DNA of 11,679 bases from an uncultured Clostridia bacterium (GTDB lineage: Bacteria; Bacillota_A; Clostridia; Christensenellales; CAG-138): the NCBI GenBank assembly GCA_937877295.1, contig CALFIV010000301.1, positions 1 through 11,679 on the forward strand. The letters run 5' to 3'. The notes beneath the pieces were generated by a model that was not told the DNA's origin, did not search any database, and saw only the letters and a list, made by a program, of their open reading frames with translations. Every line of letters starts with the position of its first letter. Within the stretch, counting starts at the first letter, position 1. Positions 7,319-11,679 of this stretch are shown one piece after another. Position numbers and translations under genes: made by a program.

Positions 7319-7917
7319 CCATTCATCTCCTCTCCCTGCAGCATACTGTATATCGTTTGCAGTGTCATATCCGTGGATGCAAGCTCGTCAGCGCAACGTT
7401 TCAGCTCATTCATCAGCAGCTTCTCGTTTTGAGGAAGCAATTTCTTATATCGTATCTGATGCTCAAGAGCTGCCCACGTATCCATGGATATGGTTCTGAT
7501 CTGTACTTCAGCATAATATTCTCCGTTATACAGAATCATATGATAGCTGCGATACCCATTTGGCTTTACATTACGAATATAGTCCTTTTCCCGGATTACT
7601 GCTATCCCGTCAAGCCCGGCAATATAGTTGCGCATACGGTATACATCATCTAAAAACGGACAGATAACGCGTAAACCGATTGCGTCCGTAATTTCGTGCA
7701 ATGCGCTCTCTTTTGTCTCCGGTAAACCAAGACGCCGACATTTTTCTCGCATACTGTCCTCGGATTTGATACGGCATTTGAGGTGCTCGACTGGGTTCAT
7801 ACCGGTTCTCTGCTCCATCTGTACGGAATATGTCTTGATTCTTTCCGCAAGCACATGCATATATTCCTGCATCACAGCGATATCATTTCCGTATAGCTCT
7901 TCGTTGGTTCGCACCAT
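7315..7917 (-). CDS. Small alarmone (p)ppGpp synthetase, RelQ/YjbM-like, 200 aa
   Basis: This is a single-domain RelA/SpoT synthetase that transfers pyrophosphate from ATP to GDP/GTP. The start at 7917 follows GGGAGG closely; an upstream in-frame ATG (7974) lacks such a site. Motifs include HLKCRIKSEDSMREK (45-59, matching the family pattern RxKSxxSxxxK), DAIGLRV (78-84), the nucleotide-binding stretch KPNGYRSYH (118-126), and catalytic AEVQIRT (136-142) followed by ISMDTWAALEHQIRYK (143-158). There is no HD hydrolase, TGS or ACT domain, and the length is close to that of RelQ, so it should make but not destroy alarmone. All residues I would expect in an active enzyme are present. It is the promoter-proximal gene of the operon and overlaps the regulator by 4 bp, so synthetase and regulator are probably made together. 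Assignment to RelQ rather than RelP is by motif resemblance only. Confidence 0.93.
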   Translation of the reverse strand: MVRTNEELYGNDIAVMQEYMHVLAERIKTYSVQMEQRTGMNPVEHLKCRIKSEDSMREKCRRLGLPETKESALHEITDAIGLRVICPFLDDVYRMRNYIAGLDGIAVIREKDYIRNVKPNGYRSYHMILYNGEYYAEVQIRTISMDTWAALEHQIRYKKLLPQNEKLLMNELKRCADELASTDMTLQTIYSMLQGEEMNG

Positions 7918-7948
7918 TGCAAATCCTCCCAATTTCAGTAATAACAGG

Positions 7949-7961
7949 ATTGCGAAGCAAT
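7949..7961 (-). promoter_or_regulatory. Perfect inverted repeat in the 5' leader of the synthetase operon
   Basis: ATTGC-GAA-GCAAT is a perfect 5-bp dyad with a 3-base centre, about 32 bases upstream of the synthetase start. If the promoter at 7985-8012 is used, it falls in the untranslated leader, where it could be a small RNA hairpin or a DNA operator. Confidence 0.35.
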
Positions 7962-7984
7962 AATCTGTCAGCAATAAATCTATT

Positions 7985-8012
7985 ATTTTACCTATACACT
8001 ATATCGGTTTAA
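7985..8012 (-). promoter_or_regulatory. Candidate promoter of the synthetase-exporter operon with an imperfect dyad in its spacer
   Basis: On the - strand, TTAAAC (8012-8007) and TAAAAT (7990-7985) are separated by 16 bp, a plausible sigma-A promoter about 70 bases before the synthetase start. The spacer and box edges contain the imperfect 19-bp palindrome ACCgATAtAgTgTATaGGT (7990-8008), with ACC/GGT ends and ATA/TAT inner arms. This is where a repressor or the operon's own regulator could bind. The -35 box is weak. Confidence 0.4.
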
Positions 8013-8092
8013 CCTTAGAAGAACTTTAACTATTTCTGGAAAATTGCTGCCTGGGCATTTCCGCTTTTTAAAATCATTAAAACCGGACTTAT

Positions 8093-8104
8093 TTAGAGTT
8101 AGAC
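8093..8104 (+). promoter_or_regulatory. Tandem hexamers TTAGAG-TTAGAC in the shared upstream region
   Basis: Two adjacent near-identical hexamers (TTAGAG, TTAGAC) lie in the region between the divergent synthetase operon and the 90-aa gene. OmpR-type regulators often bind direct repeats, so this is a candidate site, but such short repeats arise easily by chance. TTAGAG could also serve as a poor -35 box with TATTAC 17 bp further on. Confidence 0.2.
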
Positions 8105-8163
8105 TAAGTTTGCTCTATTACCTTAATAATAGATGGGGATTCCTATCGGAAAGAAGATACAGT

Positions 8164-8436
8164 ATGTTCGATAAGCTGAAGAAAAAACTGTTTTGGGAAG
8201 TAACGGAAGATGCGACAACCGATCAGGAAACGATGGGAACGGAATCCAAGGAGCAACGTCCACAGCCACCGCAAGGCAGACCACCACAGGGGGAACCGCC
8301 GAAAGGCAATCCCTCGATGGGAAGCCCCCTGCAAGGCGAGCCGCCAAAGGGTAAGCCTCCTATGGGAGAACCGCCACAGGGTGAGTCGTCGACGGAAACA
8401 AACAAGAATCCTACCGATAACTCAACCGAAGCGTGA
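8164..8436 (+). CDS. Small Pro/Gly-rich pentapeptide-repeat protein, 90 aa, function unknown
   Basis: I do not recognise a family. The start at 8164 gives MFDKLKKKLFWEVTED, a short amphipathic, Lys-rich N-terminus that might bind a membrane or partner. An acidic/polar stretch follows (17-34), then eight in-register pentapeptides of the form PP(Q/K/M)Gx (35-74), then a polar Thr/Asn/Ser tail ending DNSTEA. There is no signal peptide, membrane helix or cysteine. The ribosome binding site is modest (GGAAAGAAG about 7 bases upstream). The frame stays open upstream to a TTG at 8044, but that segment looks non-coding. The gene is divergent from the alarmone synthetase operon and followed by a probable terminator. 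Low complexity makes the call moderately secure; the protein might be a flexible linker or scaffold. Confidence 0.6.
   Translation: MFDKLKKKLFWEVTEDATTDQETMGTESKEQRPQPPQGRPPQGEPPKGNPSMGSPLQGEPPKGKPPMGEPPQGESSTETNKNPTDNSTEA
8266..8385 (+). repeat. Eight 15-bp units encoding PPxGx pentapeptides
   Basis: The units read PPQGR, PPQGE, PPKGN, PSMGS, PLQGE, PPKGK, PPMGE and PPQGE, all in register without interruption. At the DNA level the copies differ at many silent positions, so the array is old and constrained at the protein level, although copy number could still vary between strains. Confidence 0.88.
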
Positions 8437-8481
8437 TTTGTTGAATTACTACGAAACGATCAATCACTTTGCAAAAGGAAT

Positions 8482-8530
8482 CAAACAACAGTTAGGTGTC
8501 TATCAGCGCCTGACTGTTTGTTGTGTTCCG
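8482..8530 (+). terminator. Probable intrinsic terminator of the 90-aa gene
   Basis: AACAGTTAGGTG (8487-8498) pairs with CGCCTGACTGTT (8507-8518) over 12 bp with two G-T wobbles and an 8-base loop. It is followed by TGTTGTGTT, a U-rich tail. It lies about 50 bases after the stop codon of the repeat protein. Confidence 0.6.
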
Positions 8531-8650
8531 AATCCCCGCCATAGGATTGCTTTAATTCTCTACAGCACTATTCGTTTATTTACGGTTTGTTTTTAGCAGT
8601 TGACTATAGAAATTCAAAAAGTCTAAAAGCCCCTTGACAAATAGAACCTT

Positions 8651-8703
8651 CTGCCTCCCTTTACGGCAGTCTGGCAGCGTGTCAAAAGGTTTTTTGACAC
8701 GCT
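8651..8703. repeat. Two tandem inverted repeats, possible intergenic repeat element
   Basis: CTGCC (8651-8655) pairs with GGCAG (8665-8669). Then AGCGTGTCAAAA (8676-8687) and TTTTGACACGCT (8692-8703) form a perfect 12-bp stem with loop GGTT. The second stem is too long and perfect to be chance. Being intergenic and palindromic, it may be a bidirectional terminator for the two flanking genes, or a member of a dispersed repeat family. Confidence 0.6.
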
Positions 8704-8705
8704 CG

Positions 8706-8731
8706 GAGGGTGCGCGAGTACCCTCTGTTTT
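8706..8731 (+). terminator. Rho-independent terminator, + strand orientation
   Basis: GAGGGT (8706-8711) and ACCCTC (8720-8725) enclose an 8-base loop and are followed by TGTTTTTAT on the + strand. On the opposite strand the same stem follows the LOG gene's stop codon but lacks a U-tract. It would stop rightward readthrough into the LOG gene's antisense strand. Confidence 0.6.
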
Positions 8732-9264
8732 TATGCGTTCAGAATGGAAACGATCTCTTCGAGGTTTTTTGCAAAGCGGATGCCGCGCTGCTTTTCGGGC
8801 GTGCAGAGCTCCTTTTCGAGCATCTCTTGAAGCAGGATGCGCATGCCCGTATAGTAGCCGTTGAGATCATAGAGGATGCACGGCGCGTCGAGGTGACCCA
8901 AAGCGACCTTACTCATGATCTCGGCGATCTCCTCGAGCGTGCCGGTGCCGCCGGGGAACGCGATAAAAGCGTCGCCCAGCTCGATCATCTTTGCCTTGCG
9001 CTCGCTCATATCCTTTGTGACGATCAGCTCGTCGATCGCGTCGTACACAAAGCCCGCATCGACAAAGAACTGCGGTTCAACGCCGATCACGCGGCCGCCG
9101 GTTTTGAGCACGCTCTGAGCAAGCTCGCCCATCAGGCCGCATTTGGATCCGCCGTAGACGAGTGTGTGCCCGTGACTGCCGATCCATGCGCCGAGTTCGC
9201 GTACCGCATCCGTCAAGACCGGATCGTTGCCGGGCGTCGCGCCGAGATATACCGTAATGTTCAT
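8731..9264 (-). CDS. LOG-family (TIGR00730, lysine decarboxylase-like) nucleotide-processing protein, 177 aa
   Basis: This is a Rossmann-fold protein of the LOG family, whose characterised members are phosphoribohydrolases that release a base from nucleoside 5'-monophosphates (cytokinin-activating enzymes in plants and some bacteria). Visible family motifs are YGGSKCGLMG (37-46), MSERKAKM (86-93, including the conserved Arg-Lys), and the signature PGGTGTLEE (104-112) with its catalytic Glu. The start at 9264 is fixed by GGAGG seven bases upstream; longer in-frame starts would overlap the promoter. The length fits the family (about 180-195). It is monocistronic and divergent from the SDR/SPFH pair. 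The older name lysine decarboxylase is misleading. The physiological substrate in this organism is unknown. Confidence 0.93.
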   Translation of the reverse strand: MNITVYLGATPGNDPVLTDAVRELGAWIGSHGHTLVYGGSKCGLMGELAQSVLKTGGRVIGVEPQFFVDAGFVYDAIDELIVTKDMSERKAKMIELGDAFIAFPGGTGTLEEIAEIMSKVALGHLDAPCILYDLNGYYTGMRILLQEMLEKELCTPEKQRGIRFAKNLEEIVSILNA

Positions 9265-9287
9265 AAATTCCTCCGTCATTTTCTCCC

Positions 9288-9316
9288 ATTGTAATGCGTA
9301 ATTCGGGAATTGTAAA
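9288..9316 (-). promoter_or_regulatory. Sigma-A promoter of the LOG-family gene
   Basis: On the - strand, TTTACA (9316-9311) and TACAAT (9293-9288) are separated by exactly 17 bp, close to consensus. The -10 box ends 23 bases before the start codon. The -35 box overlaps that of the opposing promoter. Confidence 0.8.
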
Positions 9317-9338
9317 GCGGCGGAGACTTTGTTATAAT
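9310..9338 (+). promoter_or_regulatory. Sigma-A promoter of the SDR-SPFH operon
   Basis: TTGTAA (9310-9315) and a consensus TATAAT (9333-9338) are separated by 17 bp, 27 bases before the SDR start codon. The -35 box shares five bases with the -35 box of the LOG gene promoter on the other strand. Confidence 0.85.
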
Positions 9339-9365
9339 AAATTATCACAACACAAGGAGAACGAT

Positions 9366-10127
9366 ATGAGGATCGCAGTCATCACCGGAGCGTCGTCCGG
9401 TATGGGCAGAGAATTTGCAAAGGCGGTCGACCGCGCGTATGCGCTCGACGAGATCTGGTTGATCGCACGCAGAAAGGAACGGCTTCTGGCGCTTGCGGGC
9501 GAATGCAGGACGCCGATCCGCGCGCTGGATTGGGACTTGTCCGCACCCGAAAGCCTCAATGCCTATCGCGAGCTTCTCGCTGCCGAACAGCCGGAGATTC
9601 AAATCCTCATCAACGCCGCGGGCTACGGTGTGTTCTGTACGTTTTCCGAAGGCGATCCCGAAAACCAGCTCGGCATTGTGGACCTCAACGACCGTGCGCT
9701 GACGGCGATGTGTTCCCTTTCGCTTCCGTACATCAAGGCGGGCGGCGAGATCGTCAACCTCGGTTCGAATTCGAGCTGGCAGCCCGTGCCGTACATGGCG
9801 GTCTACGCAGCGAGCAAGGCATACGTATTGAGCTTCAGCCGCGCTTTGGGGCGCGAGCTGAAAACCCGCGGCATACATGTGCTGTGCGTTTGCCCGGGCT
9901 GGATCAAAACCGAATTCATGGACCGCGCGGTGCATGACGACACGATCACCTATTACGATCGCTGGTACACGGCGGAGCAGGTTGTGGAGCGTGCCATGAA
10001 GGATCTCAAAAAGCGCAGGTCGGTGTCGATTCTCGGTTTCCCGGTTCGCATGCAGGTGCGGCTGGTCAAGCTTCTGCCGGTCAGCTGGGTGATGAACACC
10101 TGGTGCAAGCAGCAAAAGAAGGCGTAA
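9366..10127 (+). CDS. Short-chain dehydrogenase/reductase (SDR), 253 aa
   Basis: This is a classical SDR oxidoreductase, predicted to be NAD(P)-dependent and cytoplasmic. The start at 9366 has AAGGAG seven bases upstream and opens directly with MRIAVITGASSGMG. Motifs are the cofactor loop TGASSGMG (7-14), ARR at 34-36 (an Arg after strand 2, which often favours NADPH), the NAAG strand (83-86), catalytic Ser around 134-137 (GSNSS), catalytic Tyr147/Lys151 in YAASK, and PGWIKTEF (177-184). The C-terminus (about 215-250) is basic and hydrophobic (VRMQVRLVKLLPVSWVM) and may contact membrane or substrate. Length is normal. Its stop is two bases from the start of the SPFH gene, so the pair is co-transcribed from the promoter at 9310-9338. 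The substrate cannot be predicted. Confidence 0.94.
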   Translation: MRIAVITGASSGMGREFAKAVDRAYALDEIWLIARRKERLLALAGECRTPIRALDWDLSAPESLNAYRELLAAEQPEIQILINAAGYGVFCTFSEGDPENQLGIVDLNDRALTAMCSLSLPYIKAGGEIVNLGSNSSWQPVPYMAVYAASKAYVLSFSRALGRELKTRGIHVLCVCPGWIKTEFMDRAVHDDTITYYDRWYTAEQVVERAMKDLKKRRSVSILGFPVRMQVRLVKLLPVSWVMNTWCKQQKKA

Positions 10128-10129
10128 CC

Positions 10130-11014
10130 ATGGGGATCGTTCGAGCGATTTTGACCTCTGCGGATTCGGTTCTGCAGGAGCAATGGCGGGAATTCTTCTA
10201 TTGCGAGTCCATGAGCAGCGAAACGCTGATGGCATGCGGCAAAAAGCGCACCGGCGAACGCAGTACGAACACGAACCCGGACGATCACATCATCACCAAC
10301 GGATCAATCCTCTCGATCGCCGACGGACAGTCCGCGATCGTCGTTTCACGGGGCAAGGTAATCGACGTCTGTTCAGAGCCCGGCGAGCATCTCTTTGAAG
10401 ATGCGAATCGCCCGGGCGGCATCGGCGGATTTGTGAAGGATGTCTGGACGCGCGTCGGCTTCGGCGGCGTGCAGCCGATCGTTCATCGCATCTATTATGT
10501 AAATACCAAGGAATGCACGGGCGTCCGCTTTGATACGCCCGCGCCGATTCCGCTGTGCGTCAGGGATGCGAAGCTCGGCGCGGACCTCGACCTTTGTGTA
10601 CAGGCGGGCGGCGTCTATTCCTATCGCGTCAAGGACCCTGTGCGGCTGTATCGCAATGTCATGGGGAACATGAAGGACAACTACACCCGCCACGATCTCA
10701 ACCTCTTTGTGACGATGCTGCTGCTTTCCGTTCTTCCCGAAGCGCTTGCCGAACTGACGGACGGAGGCATTCGCCCGTACGAGCTTCCGCTGCATACCAA
10801 AGCGCTCGGTGACGCCGTGATTGCAAAAAGCGCGGAAACGCTTCTCTTAAGCTACGGATTGGAGTTTGTGTCAATTGCGTTCGACACGCTGATCGTCACC
10901 GATCTCGGGACGCTGCAAAGCGCGCAGCATGCCGCGATCAACCGCGATCCCGCCATGGCTGCGGCAGCATTGACAGACGCGGCAGCGATTGCCTCGCAGA
11001 ATCTGAAACAGTAA
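10130..11014 (+). CDS. SPFH-domain (virion core/YdjI-like) protein, 294 aa
   Basis: This resembles the bacterial SPFH proteins annotated as virion core protein-like or YdjI-like, which assemble on membranes and are linked to envelope stress. The first 35 residues include GIVRAILTSADSVLQEQWREFF, typical of the family. Then come DHIITNGSILSIADGQSAIV (52-71), a pattern of an SPFH start, GEHLFE (85-90), and the SPFH core to about 255. The last 40 residues are Ala-rich (AAAALTDAAAIASQNLKQ). I see no transmembrane helix and no C-terminal Cys-rich zinc ribbon, which many relatives carry, so this is a short form. The start at 10130 has AGAAGG upstream and lies two bases after the SDR stop. A strong terminator follows the stop codon, which argues that the 3' end is genuine. 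Confidence 0.85.
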   Translation: MGIVRAILTSADSVLQEQWREFFYCESMSSETLMACGKKRTGERSTNTNPDDHIITNGSILSIADGQSAIVVSRGKVIDVCSEPGEHLFEDANRPGGIGGFVKDVWTRVGFGGVQPIVHRIYYVNTKECTGVRFDTPAPIPLCVRDAKLGADLDLCVQAGGVYSYRVKDPVRLYRNVMGNMKDNYTRHDLNLFVTMLLLSVLPEALAELTDGGIRPYELPLHTKALGDAVIAKSAETLLLSYGLEFVSIAFDTLIVTDLGTLQSAQHAAINRDPAMAAAALTDAAAIASQNLKQ

Positions 11015-11020
11015 TGCAAA

Positions 11021-11070
11021 AAGCCGTTCGGAAACTCGAAAGAGAATCCGAACGGCTTGTTTGTTCTTTT
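11021..11070. terminator. Strong bidirectional intrinsic terminator between the SPFH gene and tyrS
   Basis: AAGCCGTTCGGA (11021-11032) and TCCGAACGGCTT (11047-11058) form a perfect 12-bp stem with a 14-base loop. Rightward transcription meets GTTTGTTCTTTT after the stem. Leftward transcription meets TTTTTGCAT, in which part of the T-run comes from the stem foot. It serves the two convergent genes. Confidence 0.85.
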
Positions 11071-11074
11071 CGGA

Positions 11075-11679
11075 TCAGAGCGTGAAGCGCATATAAGTCT
11101 TCTTGCCCTTGCGGATCTTGACGCCGTCTGAAAGCTGCGCCTCGGTGATGTTCATCCATGTGTCGCCGACGCGTGCGCCGTCGAGCTGGATCGAGCCCTG
11201 CTCAATCAGCGTCCGGATCTTGCCCTTGGACTTTTCGATGCCGCCCAGAAGCAGCATGTCGACGATGTTGATTTTGCCGTCCGTCAGAGCGCCTGCGGGA
11301 ACGGTCGTCTGCGGCATATTCGCATTGTCGCCGCTGCCGGAAAACAGCGCGCGCGCCGCATTCTGCGCCTTCTCGGCTTCTTCCTCGCCGTGCACCAGGC
11401 GGGTCAGCTCGAACGCCAGAAGCTCCTTCTTCTCGTTGATGCGGCTTGCGTCCCAATGCTCGATCTCTTCGATCTCCTCGATCGGAATGAAGGTCAGCAT
11501 GCGGATGCATTTCATCACGTCCGCGTCGTCGACGTTGCGCCAGTACTGATAGAACTCAAACGGCGAGGTCTTGTTCGGATCGAGCCAGACGGCGTTGCCC
11601 GCGGTCTTGCCCATCTTGTTGCCGTTGGAGTCGGTCAGCAGCGTGATGGTCATGGCGTAAGCGTCCCTGCCCAGCTTGC
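11075..11679 (-). CDS. tyrS: Tyrosyl-tRNA synthetase, C-terminal part (5' end outside window)
   Basis: The frame is open to the right edge and continues beyond it, and the visible 201 residues end at TAA-side FTL. They include the class I signature loop written KMGKT (family KMSKS) in DSNGNKMGKTAGNAVWLDP, followed by TSPFEFYQYWRNVDDADV and IPIEEI, which are characteristic of bacterial TyrS. An S4 RNA-binding domain (IVDMLLLGGIEKSKGKIRTL and QLDGARVGDTWMNI) completes the end. The enzyme charges tRNA-Tyr in the cytoplasm. The Met at 11653 is internal, since coding sequence (KLGRDAYA) precedes it. The catalytic HIGH motif and Rossmann start lie outside the window. No T-box leader can be seen because the 5' side is missing. 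Confidence 0.96.
   Translation of the reverse strand, partial: KLGRDAYAMTITLLTDSNGNKMGKTAGNAVWLDPNKTSPFEFYQYWRNVDDADVMKCIRMLTFIPIEEIEEIEHWDASRINEKKELLAFELTRLVHGEEEAEKAQNAARALFSGSGDNANMPQTTVPAGALTDGKINIVDMLLLGGIEKSKGKIRTLIEQGSIQLDGARVGDTWMNITEAQLSDGVKIRKGKKTYMRFTL

Larger units (their letters stand above)
8437..8730. other. AT-rich intergenic region with terminator and hairpin cluster
   Basis: These 294 bases separate the 90-aa gene from the end of the LOG-family gene. I see no credible coding frame. Contents are the terminator at 8482-8530, an AT-rich stretch (about 8531-8635), and three successive hairpins from 8651. Base composition changes here from mixed/AT-rich on the left to clearly GC-rich on the right. 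Confidence 0.5.

Noticed and set aside
8044..8163. Upstream extension of the 90-aa protein to a TTG start
   Set aside because: There is no good ribosome binding site there, and the extra 40 residues look like translated promoter DNA. The ATG at 8164 gives a sensible N-terminus.
7315..8436. Toxic alarmone synthetase plus antitoxin pair (toxSAS-like), with the 90-aa protein as antitoxin
   Set aside because: The synthetase has housekeeping RelQ-like motifs, the small gene is divergent rather than adjacent in an operon, and a Pro/Gly repeat protein does not resemble known antitoxins.
8634..8639. TTGACA as a -35 box
   Set aside because: The sequence 17 bases downstream is C-rich (CCCTTT) and no + strand gene follows.
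8710..9294. 194-residue + strand frame over the LOG-family gene
   Set aside because: The - strand gene has the PGGTGTLEE signature, a ribosome binding site and a promoter; the opposite frame has none.
9345..10235. 296-residue open frame antisense to the SDR and SPFH genes
   Set aside because: It lies opposite two genes with full family motifs, has no ribosome binding site, and its composition (Arg/His/Ala-rich) is typical of antisense frames in GC-rich coding DNA.
11602..11622. KMGKT as a damaged TyrS active site
   Set aside because: KMSKS is variable, and I know KMGKT from intact clostridial-type TyrS proteins; the rest of the domain is complete.

Overview
The window looks like a chromosomal segment of a Gram-positive Clostridia-type bacterium (Firmicutes, possibly Oscillospiraceae or a relative). 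This is inferred from AGGAGG-type ribosome binding sites, the KMGKT form of the tyrosyl-tRNA synthetase signature loop, a YknXYZ-like ABC exporter with membrane-anchored adaptors, and a stand-alone SPFH protein. No rRNA, tRNA, CRISPR array or intact insertion sequence is visible.

Left part (1-8.6 kb). The window opens with the basic C-terminal tail of an unrecognised + strand protein (to 148). A six-gene operon then fills 378-7917 on the - strand. In transcription order it encodes a small RelQ/YjbM-like (p)ppGpp synthetase, an OmpR-type response regulator (4-bp overlap), a 558-aa membrane-fusion/adaptor protein, an ABC ATPase, a MacB/FtsX-type permease (4-bp overlap with the ATPase gene), and a second, very large 877-aa adaptor with three membrane segments and a (Pro-Thr)6 linker. 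No histidine kinase gene is present. The tight packing suggests that alarmone synthesis, transcriptional control and export of an envelope-active compound are co-expressed. Divergent from this operon, across a 246-bp promoter region, lies a 90-aa protein with eight PPxGx-type pentapeptide repeats. It is followed by a probable terminator and then a cluster of three hairpins at 8651-8735.

Right part (8.7-11.7 kb). Composition becomes visibly more GC-rich. A LOG-family (lysine decarboxylase-like) nucleotide-processing protein on the - strand is divergent from an SDR oxidoreductase + SPFH protein pair on the + strand. The two divergent promoters are both near-consensus and their -35 hexamers overlap by five bases. 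A strong, probably bidirectional terminator separates the SPFH gene from the convergent tyrS gene, whose 5' part runs off the window.

The most interesting item is the alarmone synthetase - orphan response regulator - two-adaptor ABC exporter operon. I know the families, but not a described system with this composition. Functions are family-level inferences; the substrate and inducer cannot be read from the sequence.
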